A DNA stretch of 64,000 bases from Lacipirellula limnantheis (GCF_007746075.1 NZ_CP036339.1:5485786-5549785), one strand, 5' to 3'. Shown: positions 8,462-17,748, counted from the stretch's first letter. The notes: a model not told the origin generated them from the letters alone. Numbers and translations are program-made.

Positions 8462-8504
8462 GCGGCAACGTCTTTCAATGACATCCATTTATGTCCGTAT
8501 CGCA

Positions 8505-9809
8505 CTACGCCTCGACGACTACGTCGCCCACCGGTCGGGCGATGCAGGCCAGGCATTCGCCGTCGATGAGTTCCACGCCGGGCCGCTTGACGTGCGCCAC
8601 GCGCCCCGCGGCGATCATCACGCGGCACTGACCGCAGTTGCCGGCGCGGCAGCCCCATTCGAGGCGGACCCCCCCCTGCTCCGCTAAGTCGAGCAGCGAG
8701 CCCTCCGTCCCCTGCCAGCGGAGCGAGCGCTCCGAGCGGGCGAAGTCGACGTTGCAAGGCTCCGTCGCCGCGGCGTCGCTGAGGCCGCGAACCGTCGCCG
8801 GCCCGAACGCTTCGTAATTGATGTGCTGCGGCGGGACGCCCCACTCAAGCAGCGCCGGCACAAGCGACTCCATCATCGCCGGCGGGCCGCAGAGGTAGTA
8901 GCGAAAGTTGTTTGAAGGCAGCACTTGCCGCAGCCGATCGACGTTGACGTGTCCCCACTGGGCGTAGTCGACTTCAGGACGGTCAGTCTCGCGGGGTTGC
9001 GAATACGTCACATCGAGCCGCAGGTTACCGCCAGTCGCCGCGAGTTCTTCCAACTTTGATTTGAACGGATGTTCGCTGCCGTTGCGGAAGCCGGTAAACG
9101 CGTAAATGGCCCGTCGATCGCCGCGATGGACAAGCGCCGCGGCCATGCTGAGAATCGGCGTCACGCCGATGCCGCCGCCGATCAGCACGACGGGCAGGTT
9201 GTCGGTGGGATCGAGAAAAAACGAACCTTGCGGGGCTTCGATTTCCAGCCGGCTGCCGACGCGCACTTCGCGGTGGAAGTAGTTGCTGCCGCTGAGCGTC
9301 GCGTGGGACGCGTGTGGATGCTGGTTGCTGGATGCTGGCTGCCCGTTGTTCGAGGCGCCGCCTTCGTCCGCGGGGCGCGATCGCTTGACGGTGATGCGGA
9401 AGTAATCGTCGCGGGGCCGGTCGGAGAGCGAGTAGCAGCGCACCAGCGGGCGCATGCGGTCGGCGGTCGGCAGGTGGAACGTCAGATACTGCCCCGGTTC
9501 AAAGCGCGGCAGGACGCGACCATCTTCCGGGACGAGGTAGTACGACCGGCAATCGGCCGCCTCGTCAACCACGGCAGAAACGAGGAACGGCCGGACGCCG
9601 ACCCACGCCTTCAGTCGCGGCTGGCTCGCCCGGGCCCAGTGGAGCGCCGCCTCCAGCTGGTTCGCAAAGGCCGCTCGCTCAAGTTCGGTCCGCTCGAGTT
9701 GCTCTTGCTCGCGGCGCAGCAGGCCTCGCACGCCGCGCACAGCGCGAATTCCCGCGGTCCCGAGCAGCGCGGCCCCGGAGAGTAGGCCCAACGAAGCAGG
9801 TTCGAGCAT
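8505..9809 (-). CDS. Membrane-tethered FAD/NAD(P) oxidoreductase with 2Fe-2S domain
   Basis: A 434-residue flavodoxin-reductase-like protein. An N-terminal hydrophobic segment (about 5-22) is followed by a helical linker. The ferredoxin-reductase FAD domain contains RCYSLSDRP. The NAD(P)-binding domain contains VLIGGGIGVTPILSM and YYLCGPPAMM. The C-terminal plant-type 2Fe-2S domain contains CRAGNCGQCRV and a fourth Cys in ECLAC. It should take electrons from NAD(P)H and pass them to a one-electron acceptor near the membrane. About 30 extra residues between ITVKRSRP and YFHREV (roughly 9293-9383 on the plus strand) include a simple dispersed repeat and are probably an in-frame insertion. The ATG at 9809 is used. 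The open frame beyond it is a shadow of the divergent cyclase gene. Confidence 0.9.
   Translation of the reverse strand: MLEPASLGLLSGAALLGTAGIRAVRGVRGLLRREQEQLERTELERAAFANQLEAALHWARASQPRLKAWVGVRPFLVSAVVDEAADCRSYYLVPEDGRVLPRFEPGQYLTFHLPTADRMRPLVRCYSLSDRPRDDYFRITVKRSRPADEGGASNNGQPASSNQHPHASHATLSGSNYFHREVRVGSRLEIEAPQGSFFLDPTDNLPVVLIGGGIGVTPILSMAAALVHRGDRRAIYAFTGFRNGSEHPFKSKLEELAATGGNLRLDVTYSQPRETDRPEVDYAQWGHVNVDRLRQVLPSNNFRYYLCGPPAMMESLVPALLEWGVPPQHINYEAFGPATVRGLSDAAATEPCNVDFARSERSLRWQGTEGSLLDLAEQGGVRLEWGCRAGNCGQCRVMIAAGRVAHVKRPGVELIDGECLACIARPVGDVVVEA
9313..9340. repeat. GGATGCTGGTTGCTGG simple repeat inside the flavin reductase gene
   Basis: GGATGCTGG/GTTGCTGG words repeat here. Similar words (CGATGCTGGTTGCTTGATGA) recur at 12016-12053 between genes, so an intergenic-type repeat lies in frame in a coding region. 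Confidence 0.55.
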
Positions 9810-9983
9810 GTAGAGCGCATCGGGACATTCGGGTCGAAACTCACGCCCGCCGGCCGGGAGTTCCGATTGTGCGGGTTGGGAAAACTTTCCTGCCGCCCCC
9901 GCAGCGCGAGTGCCGCAGAGCAACCTACCCTTGCGCTGACCTCGACATCCGCCTCTCTGATCCACCCGACCGAGCAGCCTGCC

Positions 9984-11780
9984 ATGTGGCAACTCGCCGT
10001 CTACAGTCGACGACAGCACGAACAGTTTCGCCTCGTCGCTTCTGAAATCTCGCTCGCCTACAACAGCCACGACGGACGCTGGACGCCGACGCTCGATCGC
10101 TCGATGTTCGACGCCGAGGCGCCGAGCGCCAACCACATGACGATCCGCCTCCGCCCGGGGGGCGAAGCGACCGTCATCGACTGCCGCGGCATCGACGACG
10201 ACGTGCGCCTCGCCGACGGGGGGTCGCTCGCCTGCCGTATTCCGATGGAGCTGACGCTGCCCGCCACGTTCCAGTTGGGAGACGCGTGGTTCGAGATCCG
10301 CCTCGAGACCGTCCGCCCCGAGATGCTCGCGCTTGAGCCGCTTTACCGGGACGAAGTTCGCCGTCCCGCTGGCGCCGCGGCGCAGGGTCCCGACTCCGCA
10401 ACCGTGACGAAGTGGCTCGCCGCGGTGAGCGACCTTCACCGCACGGCCGCCAGCAGCGACGCGTTCTTCACCCGCGCCGCCGAGATCGCCGTCCGCAGTA
10501 CGGGACTCGACGCCGCGATGGTCTTGCTCCGCGATGGCAGCGGGTGGCAGATTGCGGGAAGCTCGGTCGCCGATCCGCGCTACGGGGTATCGTTCGATCC
10601 CGCGGCGCTCGATCTGATGGTCGCCCGCCCCGACGTCTGGCGACGTCCTGCCTCCCGCGTGGGCGGGGCGCACCTCGTGCCGGGGCTCGACGAGGCCGCC
10701 AGTCAAGACTCGCTGGTCGTGGCGCCGGTGCGCGGCGAGTACGATGAGATCATCGCCGCGGTCTACGGCGTGCGACATGGCCATGGCGACAACCGGCGAC
10801 TGGGGATCCGCACGCTGGAAGCTCGCGTCATTGAAGTGCTGGCCGACGGCGTCGCCGCGGGACTGGCCCGCCGCCAGCAGGAGGTCGACGCCGCCCGCCG
10901 CCAAGTGTTGCTCGAACAAGCCTTTTCGCCGGAGGTCGCCCAGCACCTGCTGCGGCAGCCGAACGCGCTTGCCAGCCAGACGCGCGAAGCGACGATGCTG
11001 CTGGCCGACCTCCGCGGGTTCACGCGGTTGGCCGAGACGCTCACCGCCAGCGAGAGTTGCGGAATCGTCTCCGACGTGATGGAGGCGCTCACCGACGCGA
11101 TCACTCACCACGGCGGGATGGTGATCGACTACTACGGCGACGGCGTCTCGGCGATGTGGAACGCGCCGTTCGATCAGCCCGATCACGCCGATCGGGCCTG
11201 CCTCGCAGCGCTGGAGATGCTGGAGTCGATCACGCGCGTGAGCGATGCGTGGCGACAGCTCCTGCCCTTTCCGCTGGAACTGGGGATCGGGATTCACACG
11301 GGGCTGGTCCAGGTGGGCAACGCCGGGACGCGACAGCGGATGAAGTACGGGCCGCGCGGGCGAGCGATGAACCTGGCGAGCCGCGTACAAACGGCCGCCA
11401 AGCGCCTCGACGTGCCGCTCTTGGTGACCGACGCCGTACGCCGCCAGGCGTCGACGCGGTTGACGGCGCTGCGCGTCTGCACCGCGAGGTTGCCGGGGAT
11501 TGAAGACCCGGTGGAACTGTTTACGCTGCTGCCGACCGCCGACGCCGAGCGGCTGCAGCGCGACCTGGACCGTTACGCCGTCGCGCTGGCCGCGTACGAA
11601 CGGGGCGACCTCGACGAGGCCGAGCGCGAGCTGGAAGCGTTGCTGGCGGCCGGTCCGGCCACGCCGGCGGCGTTCCTGGCGCAGCAGACGGCCGCGTTGC
11701 GTCGCGGAGCGCTGGGGCGCCGCGCCGACGACCTGCTGGGAAGCAGCGGTGATGCGGTGATTGAGATTTTGGCGAGCTGA
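9984..11780 (+). CDS. Soluble class III adenylate/guanylate cyclase with FHA-like and GAF-like domains
   Basis: A 598-residue protein without membrane segments. Residues 1-120 resemble an FHA-type phosphopeptide-binding fold (MTIRLRPGG...VRLADGGSLACRI). Residues about 145-295 look GAF-like. Residues about 335-480 are a class III nucleotide cyclase. Both metal-binding Asp are present (D342 in LLADLRGFT, D386 in YYGDGVSAMW), as are the transition-state pair Asn463 and Arg467 in MNLASRV, so the domain should be active. A helical tail (about 520-598) follows. The start is the ATG at 9984, since the upstream 39 codons have no domain content. It is divergent from the flavin reductase with 174 bp between. 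It is a candidate source of the second messenger sensed by the cNMP-ferredoxin protein at 4727-6457 (inference). Confidence 0.9.
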   Translation: MWQLAVYSRRQHEQFRLVASEISLAYNSHDGRWTPTLDRSMFDAEAPSANHMTIRLRPGGEATVIDCRGIDDDVRLADGGSLACRIPMELTLPATFQLGDAWFEIRLETVRPEMLALEPLYRDEVRRPAGAAAQGPDSATVTKWLAAVSDLHRTAASSDAFFTRAAEIAVRSTGLDAAMVLLRDGSGWQIAGSSVADPRYGVSFDPAALDLMVARPDVWRRPASRVGGAHLVPGLDEAASQDSLVVAPVRGEYDEIIAAVYGVRHGHGDNRRLGIRTLEARVIEVLADGVAAGLARRQQEVDAARRQVLLEQAFSPEVAQHLLRQPNALASQTREATMLLADLRGFTRLAETLTASESCGIVSDVMEALTDAITHHGGMVIDYYGDGVSAMWNAPFDQPDHADRACLAALEMLESITRVSDAWRQLLPFPLELGIGIHTGLVQVGNAGTRQRMKYGPRGRAMNLASRVQTAAKRLDVPLLVTDAVRRQASTRLTALRVCTARLPGIEDPVELFTLLPTADAERLQRDLDRYAVALAAYERGDLDEAERELEALLAAGPATPAAFLAQQTAALRRGALGRRADDLLGSSGDAVIEILAS

Positions 11781-12244
11781 GCCAATTTCGATCGGGCCAT
11801 TCTGGCCAGAAGCGCAAGTGCCGCGCGGCGGACAAAACGGGGTGTTGGCGCCGGGTTGCGCGCCGGGTTGGCGTTGCAAGTCGTTGGGCCACGGCCCGTT
11901 GCTGCGCGACGGCTCGCCCGACTGTTTTGTCCGCGGCGCTTGGACAGAACCGCGGGCAGGATGCTGGCGCGGGGCGTTCGCGGCGATTCGCGTTGGGCGC
12001 GCATGGGACATAAATCGATGCTCGATGCTGGTTGCTTGATGATTGATGCTGGGGTTAGGTGGGTGGTTAATTGGAGAGTTGGGAGGCTGATTATAGCTAT
12101 TTTGGGCTGGAGTCGGTGAGTTATTTTTGGCCACCCCGCTGCGGCGGGGGGTGGGGCGCAGCCGCCTTCGGTTTGAAGTGGCGCTGCTCGGGCGCCCCCG
12201 GCTTGAAGAGCCGAAGGCTAAGCGGCGCTGGGGTTGAGGCTGCG
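11781..12244. other. 464 bp intergenic region with long inverted repeat
   Basis: No credible gene is seen. Arms of 16 bp at 11823-11838 (GCGCGGCGGACAAAAC) and 11924-11939 pair with one mismatch across an 85 bp GC-rich interval that itself contains GGGCCACGGCCC. A GATGCTGG-type simple repeat covers 12016-12053. A GC hairpin (CCACCCCGC...GGGGGGTGG) near 12132-12155 lies 3' of the leftward ELWxxDGT gene and could help end its transcription. Confidence 0.5.
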
Positions 12245-15200
12245 TCAGCGCGGGACGCGCAGGCGGCGGTGCGGGCGGAGCAAGCGGGCCTCGGCGAAGA
12301 GCGTCGTGAAATCACCGTTGCCATAGAGGGCATCGACGGCGGCAACGTCGTTGGCGGACATCGAGTCGGCCGTCGAAACAAACGCCGAGAGCATCGCGTT
12401 CGCGTCAGAGGTCGACTCGCGGGACGCTGCCGCCGGCTCGCCGAAATGGGACTGCCACACCGTCAAATCGCCGCCGTCGACGTGGCCGCTGGCGTCGCCG
12501 TCGGCGCCGATGCCGGGAGAGGAGTGCGCGACGCCCAGCTGTCGCTGCCAGAATAGAAAATCGGCGCCGTCGACGTCGTCGTCAAAGTCGTAGTCGCCGG
12601 GGAGCGCCGGCCGCAGGTCGGCGACCCATAGTTCCTCGCCGAACTGGCCGGTCGTCAGTGCGACAAAGAGTCGGCCGTTGGCCTCGGTCAACGACTGAGG
12701 CGAGCCGCTGCCGGGGCCGGGGACAGAATCGATGAGACGTTGCGTCCCGGCCTCGGAACCGTCGCTCACCCAGAGCTCGTCGCCGCTGGCGCCATCGTTG
12801 GCGACGAAGTAGAGTCTGCCGCCGGCGTTGGTCAGTTGACCGGGCGAGGAACCGATTGCGCCGGGATAGATGTCTTTGAGGCGCGCCGTTCCTGCGGCGG
12901 TCCCGTCGGTCTTCCAAAGCTCGTCGCCGCTGGCGCCGTCGTTTGCGACGAAGTAGACCGCGCCGTCGACGTTGGTGAAGAGGTGGGGATTGGAACTCTC
13001 CGGCCCCGCATTGATATCGACCATGCGCAGCGTCCCCGCGGCCGTGCCGTCGCTCCGCCAGAGCTCGTAGCCGGTCGCCCCGTCGTTGGCGACGAAATAG
13101 AGCGCACCGTCGACGTTGGCAAGGTAACGGGGAAAGGAACTGCCGGCGCCGGGGTGAATATCCGTGACGCGCACCGTGCCCGCCTCGGTGCCGTCGCTCC
13201 GCCAAAGCTCCAGGCCGCTGGCGCCGTTGTTGGCGTTGAAGTAGAGCGTGCCGTCGACGTTTGTGAGGAAGCGTGGCGACGAGCCGATCGGGCCGGGGCG
13301 AATGTCTTTCACGCGGAGGGTGCCGGCCGCGGTGCCGTCGCTCCGCCAGAGTTCGTAGCCGGCGGGGCCGTCGTTGGCGGCGAAGTAGAGGGTTCCTTCG
13401 ACGTTCGTCAGCGATCGGGGAGAGGAGCCGTCGGCGCCGGGGCGAATGTCTTTGACAAGGGATGTGCCTGCCGTCGTGCCGTCGGTTTTCCAGAGTTCGT
13501 AGCCCGTGGAGCCATCGTTGGCGACGAAATAGAGGGTGCTTCCCACGGCATAGAGGCTTTGCACTTCTTGGTTATCGGTTGGGCGAATGTCGCTCACCCG
13601 TACAGGCCCGTCTGCGGATCCGTCACTCTTCCAGATTTCATCGCCGCTCACGCTAAAATAGAGAGTTCCCTCCGCGTTAGTAAGGTATCTCGGAAATGAT
13701 CCCCCCCAGCCGGCCTTGGCTTCCGTAAGCCGAGCTGTTCCAGCCTCGGTCCCGTCACTGATCCAAATCTGGTTGCCGGTCGCGCCGTCGTCCGCAACGA
13801 AGTACAAGGCTCCGCCTGCGGGCGTCAGGGAACTTGGATTCGAACTGAACGACCGTTCGTCGACCTCCTTCAAACGAATGGTCCCCGCTTCAGTCCCATC
13901 GGTCTTCCAGCCTCCGCGGCCGGTCACCCCGTCGATAGCGTTGAAGTAGAGGGTCCCTCCGACGTTCGTAAGAGACCTGGGAAAGGAACCGTAAACTCCC
14001 GCTCGGAGATCCTTCACGCGGATGGTGCCCGTCTCCGTACCGTCGCTCTTCCAGAGTTCGACACCGCTCGCGCCGTCGTTGGCAACGAAGTAGAGCGTAC
14101 CGCCAACGTTGGAGAGGTATTGTGGATAGGCACTGCCTGACCCGGCGTTGATATCTTTCACGCGGAGCGTCCCTGCTTCGGTGCCGTCGCTCTTCCAAAG
14201 TTCCTGACCACTCGCACCATCGTGAGCGCGAAAGTAGAGCGTGCCCCCCACATTTGCTAATGAGCTGTAACTGACAAATGAACCAGTCGCCCCCTCGCGT
14301 ATGTCTTTCACGCGGAGCGTCCCGGCCACAGTACCGTCACTCTTCCAGAGTTCTGGGCCGCTCACTCCATCGTTGGCAGTGAAGTAGAGAGTTCCCCCCA
14401 CATTGATAAGGTGCCGGGGGATTGAACTTGCGATGCCGGCGCGGAGATCCTTGACCAGTACCGTCCCCATCTCCGTCCCGTCGCTCCTCCAAAGTTCGGC
14501 GCCGCCGCCGCCATCGTTAGCACTGAAATAGACAGTGCCTCCTACGTTGACAAGCGAGTAAGGTAAGGAGCCGACTGCGCCGGGGCGAATGTCTCTTATG
14601 CTGATTGTACCTGCCGCATTGCCGTCGCTTCGCCAGAGTTCGTAGCCGGTGGTACCGTCATTGGCGACGAAGTAGAGGGTCCCTTCGACATTGATGAGCG
14701 AGCGCGGAGAAGAGCCTTCGGCGCCAGAACGAATGTTTCTAACGACGGATGTGCCTGACTCGGTCCCGTCGCTCCGCCAGAGTTCGCTGCCGCTGGACGC
14801 GTCGTTGGCGACGAAGTAGAGAGTCCCGCCTAAATTCAACAGCTCTTGCGGCGAAGAACTGGATGCGCCAGTGCGAATATCCCTGACACGAACCGTTCCC
14901 GATTCGCTGCCATCGGTCTTCCACAGTTCGCTGCCGCTCGTGCCGTCGTCGGCGACGAAGAAGAGCGTTCCATCGACATTGGTGAGGTAACGGATAGCGG
15001 AGTTCGCCGAGCCAGGGCGTATGTCCTTTACGAGGAGCGTACCGGCTTCAGTTCCGTCACTCTTCCAGAGTTCGTACCCATTCGTGAGAGTGTTGCCGAC
15101 AAAAAACACGACGGGGCCAACTTCAACCACACTGAAAACACCCGGCGTCGGCGTCGCGTTGACGTCTTTCAGCAGGTTGAAATCAACGGCCAGCAGGCGC

Positions 15201-15283
15201 CGGGGCTCAAGCGACTCGAGCGTGAGCTTGCGCTGCAACGCGGCGGCACGGGGCGGGATCGGGCGACGGGGATGCTTCGACAT
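12245..15283 (-). CDS. Large secreted ELWxxDGT-repeat protein with dockerin-like tail
   Basis: A 1012-residue protein. The N-terminus carries LTLESLEPRRLLA (about residues 20-32), the export-associated motif common on giant planctomycete surface proteins. Seventeen full units and one partial unit of about 48 residues follow (about 68-890). Each has G-x-ELW-(K/R)-(S/T)-DGT-x-AGT and a closing LYFVANDG, consistent with a blade- or solenoid-like beta structure. Units 9 to 11 diverge: the ELW triad is GGW, QIW and EIW. After the repeats come two calcium-binding loops (DYDFDDDVDGADF, DGDASGHVDGGDL) of a type I dockerin-like module. The ligand is unknown, with adhesion or cell-surface assembly likely. 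The ATG at 15283 sits just before the LEPR motif. Confidence 0.88.
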   Translation of the reverse strand: MSKHPRRPIPPRAAALQRKLTLESLEPRRLLAVDFNLLKDVNATPTPGVFSVVEVGPVVFFVGNTLTNGYELWKSDGTEAGTLLVKDIRPGSANSAIRYLTNVDGTLFFVADDGTSGSELWKTDGSESGTVRVRDIRTGASSSSPQELLNLGGTLYFVANDASSGSELWRSDGTESGTSVVRNIRSGAEGSSPRSLINVEGTLYFVANDGTTGYELWRSDGNAAGTISIRDIRPGAVGSLPYSLVNVGGTVYFSANDGGGGAELWRSDGTEMGTVLVKDLRAGIASSIPRHLINVGGTLYFTANDGVSGPELWKSDGTVAGTLRVKDIREGATGSFVSYSSLANVGGTLYFRAHDGASGQELWKSDGTEAGTLRVKDINAGSGSAYPQYLSNVGGTLYFVANDGASGVELWKSDGTETGTIRVKDLRAGVYGSFPRSLTNVGGTLYFNAIDGVTGRGGWKTDGTEAGTIRLKEVDERSFSSNPSSLTPAGGALYFVADDGATGNQIWISDGTEAGTARLTEAKAGWGGSFPRYLTNAEGTLYFSVSGDEIWKSDGSADGPVRVSDIRPTDNQEVQSLYAVGSTLYFVANDGSTGYELWKTDGTTAGTSLVKDIRPGADGSSPRSLTNVEGTLYFAANDGPAGYELWRSDGTAAGTLRVKDIRPGPIGSSPRFLTNVDGTLYFNANNGASGLELWRSDGTEAGTVRVTDIHPGAGSSFPRYLANVDGALYFVANDGATGYELWRSDGTAAGTLRMVDINAGPESSNPHLFTNVDGAVYFVANDGASGDELWKTDGTAAGTARLKDIYPGAIGSSPGQLTNAGGRLYFVANDGASGDELWVSDGSEAGTQRLIDSVPGPGSGSPQSLTEANGRLFVALTTGQFGEELWVADLRPALPGDYDFDDDVDGADFLFWQRQLGVAHSSPGIGADGDASGHVDGGDLTVWQSHFGEPAAASRESTSDANAMLSAFVSTADSMSANDVAAVDALYGNGDFTTLFAEARLLRPHRRLRVPR
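12622..15085 (-). repeat. Tandem 144 bp coding repeats (ELWxxDGT units)
   Basis: About 17 head-to-tail units of about 144 bp encode the ELWxxDGT modules. Nucleotide identity is visibly higher among the units nearest each end (for example those near 13080, 13340 and 14640) than in the middle. This suggests expansion or gene conversion. Confidence 0.85.
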
Positions 15284-15695
15284 GGATGAGGTTGCTTCTG
15301 TGCATCAAGCAGTCGCCCCTGTTGACGCCATCGATCGCCTGGCTGCGATGCGACGGTTATAGGCGCTGGAGCGAAATCGTGCAAACCACGCCGTATTTCG
15401 GGCGATATTTGGGGCATGAGTCGCCGCCGCGCCAGCCGGCGACGTTCGGCGAGCGGCACGCGCGCGAAAAAGCGGAGCGACGCGGCTGGCCTTGCCCCCG
15501 GGCGCCAGTTCACGTCACTCCGCTTCGACTTTGTAGGTCCGTTCGCCTGATGGCGACGTTGGTGGTGCAAGTGGAGTCTGGTGGGCGCCGAGATTTGAGG
15601 TCTGTCAGTTCTCAACTAGCGGCGCTGAATCGGCGTCGGAGACGCCTCCCACAGAAATCCAATGCATCCCACGGAAATCCGTCCTGAAATCCTCC
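15284..15695. other. 412 bp intergenic region upstream of the ELWxxDGT gene
   Basis: The region lies between the start of the ELWxxDGT gene and the end of the PEP-CTERM gene, both leftward. It is GC-rich with no supported gene. It should contain the promoter of the ELWxxDGT gene and the 3' end of the PEP-CTERM transcript, but no motif is clear. Confidence 0.4.
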
Positions 15696-17327
15696 CTAAG
15701 CGTTTCGCTTGCGCGCGGCGAGCAGGGCGGCTCCGCCGAGGAGGGCGAGGCCGATCGCCGCGGGCTCGGGGACGGCGCCGGCGACCGGGGCGCCCGCGCC
15801 GAAGTTGCGCTGCCAGACGAGGAAGTCGGCGCCGTCGGAGTCGCCGTCGCTGTCGGCGTCGCCGACGGCGGTGGCGCCATAGGCGGCCTTCCAGAGGGTG
15901 AGGTCATCGCCGTCGACGTTGCCGTCGTGATCGAAGTCGCCGGCGAGGGGGGTCGTCGGGGTGAGGGGGTTGGCGAAATCGACCCAGGCGAAGTAGAAGT
16001 CGCTGTCGCGGAGGGCGAGGTCGTCGCCAAACTGGTTGTCGCTGTTGGGGCTGTTGAACGCCGCCAACTCGCGGGACTGAATGATGAAGTCGCCTGAGTT
16101 GGAATCGTACTGATAGGAGAGGAAGGTGCGATCGGGGAGCGTCGCGTCGGTCGGAATCGTCCCGGCGACGGAGAGGACGAGCATGCCGGCGTCGCCGTTC
16201 TTCTTGGTCACGCCGCCGGCGTTGTAAACGCTGAGGCGGTACTGGCCTTCGCTGTCGCGGACGAGATCGAACTGGGCGTCTCCGGCCGACTTGATGGCGG
16301 CGCCGGTGTTGCCGTTGATGTGACCGCCGACGAGCCCGCCGGCGCTGTACGGGACATAGAGAAATTGGAATCCGGAGCCGAAATTGTACGAGGCGCCGCT
16401 CGTGTCGCCGTCTTCGTCCTCGCGGACAGCGACCTTCCAACCGCCGGCGGTCGGCGTGGCGGCGGCGACGTCGGAGCTATTGCCGGAGTTGGTCGGGGCG
16501 ACGAAGAGCATGCCGTCGTTGGCGGAATTGACGCCGGGGAGCGCGACTTGGGCCAGACCGCTGGTCCAGGTAACGACCGTGGCGGCGTCGAGCCCGGCGG
16601 AAGAAGCGATGAAGGCGCCGGGACCGTCGGTGCCGCCGCTTACCCAGGCGCCGGTCCAGCCTTGTTCGTAGGGGAAGTAGGCGGCGGAGGTATTGAAGGA
16701 AGCTTCGCCGCGGCCATCGTCGGAACCGGCGACGCCCATTTGCAAATCGACCGAGCCGGCGCCGCCGTTTTTGAATTCGCCGTCGTTCATGTTAAAGCCC
16801 CATCCCTGTCCGAAATCGCTGTTGAAGTAAGCGATGCCGCGGGTGGTGCCGACCGGGCTGCCGGCGTAGGTGTCGCCGTTGTTGACGCCGTTGGTGCGGA
16901 CGCTGGCGAGGAGGGCGCCGCGGAAGAGATTGACGCGCCAGGCGAGGGTGGTGTTGGCAAATGGCTGGCCGTCTTGCAGCGGCTTGTAGTTGATGTGGGT
17001 GTTCGGGGGGTAGTAGCTCGGGTCGTTAGGCGCGAAGGGACTGATGAGCAGCGCGATGTCGCCCTCGTTGTGGCGGGAGTCGGTCCACTTCAACGGGCCG
17101 GAGGAGGGAAAGCTGACGAGGAGGTCGTCGGAGCCGCCGGCGCTCAGTTCGCTGTTGATGCCGGGCGAGGCGTTGATGTTAGCGCCGGAGACGGTGAGCG
17201 GGTAGGCGCCGGGAAGGCCGCCGCCGGCGGAGTTGCTGGGATCGGTGGGGAGGGGAACTTCGGCGTGAGCCGCGGCGGCGCCGAAGGCCAGCGTGAGAGC
17301 GAGGCAGGAAGTTGCGAACCGTTTCAT
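15696..17327 (-). CDS. PEP-CTERM secreted protein with dockerin-like EF-hand pair
   Basis: The 543-residue product starts at the ATG at 17327 with a signal peptide (MKRFATSCLALTLAFGAAAAHA). A long beta-rich, Gly/Asn-rich region with no recognised domain occupies about 25-455. Two dockerin-like loops (DFDHDGNVDGDDL, DADSDGDSDGADF) follow near 460-510. The C-terminus VPEPAAIGLALLGGAALLAARKRNA-type sequence (PEP, a hydrophobic helix, then basic residues) is a PEP-CTERM sorting signal, processed by an exosortase that is not encoded here. It is probably exported and attached to the cell surface or extracellular matrix. The dockerin-like pair shared with the neighbouring ELWxxDGT protein suggests similar export or assembly. 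Confidence 0.87.
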   Translation of the reverse strand: MKRFATSCLALTLAFGAAAAHAEVPLPTDPSNSAGGGLPGAYPLTVSGANINASPGINSELSAGGSDDLLVSFPSSGPLKWTDSRHNEGDIALLISPFAPNDPSYYPPNTHINYKPLQDGQPFANTTLAWRVNLFRGALLASVRTNGVNNGDTYAGSPVGTTRGIAYFNSDFGQGWGFNMNDGEFKNGGAGSVDLQMGVAGSDDGRGEASFNTSAAYFPYEQGWTGAWVSGGTDGPGAFIASSAGLDAATVVTWTSGLAQVALPGVNSANDGMLFVAPTNSGNSSDVAAATPTAGGWKVAVREDEDGDTSGASYNFGSGFQFLYVPYSAGGLVGGHINGNTGAAIKSAGDAQFDLVRDSEGQYRLSVYNAGGVTKKNGDAGMLVLSVAGTIPTDATLPDRTFLSYQYDSNSGDFIIQSRELAAFNSPNSDNQFGDDLALRDSDFYFAWVDFANPLTPTTPLAGDFDHDGNVDGDDLTLWKAAYGATAVGDADSDGDSDGADFLVWQRNFGAGAPVAGAVPEPAAIGLALLGGAALLAARKRNA

Positions 17328-17748
17328 GATGTTGGCCCTTCGTGGTTGGCGGCATGAGTCCGGAGGGGGAACCCGTCCGGAGCCGATGATTCTGCTGGGA
17401 AAGTGTGTGAATTCGATGAAGCGAACAGAGTTGTTCCGCAAAAGCCGTCTTGGAGCCTGGGCGTCGCCGGCAACGCGGGAAAAGGCGATTGGTCAGAGGA
17501 GACTGCCGACGAACGGACGGATGAGCGACGTTCAACGGGAACCACTAGCCTAACAGCCGCCCAGGCCGGCAGCAATTCAGTGGACCGCGAATGGGCCGCA
17601 AATGAACAGGCCGTTTGCGCACCGGCGGCGGTCCCGGAACGGCTTGTCTGCTAGTAGACGACCGAATTTGGGGAGGCCTCGGCGAGGACGACCGGCGAGC
17701 GCCGGGAGCAGAGCGAGCCGCGGCCGTCGCCATTGCCGCGGGCGCCAG
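17328..17748. other. 421 bp intergenic region
   Basis: This lies between two leftward genes. It should contain the promoter of the PEP-CTERM gene. No conserved repeat, small gene or terminator with a T-tract was seen. Confidence 0.35.

Noticed and set aside
9810..12134. Long minus-strand open frame running upstream from the flavin reductase
   Set aside because: It is an Arg/Gly/His-rich shadow of the cyclase gene. The ATG at 9809 begins the conserved reductase protein, and the plus strand here encodes clear cyclase motifs.
12622..15085. Periodic repeats that might suggest a CRISPR or satellite array
   Set aside because: The 144 bp period is in frame and encodes ELWxxDGT units with no unique spacers.
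16320..17357. 345-codon plus-strand frame antisense to the PEP-CTERM gene
   Set aside because: It is Gly/Val/Ala-rich and has no motifs, while the opposite strand has a signal peptide and sorting signal.
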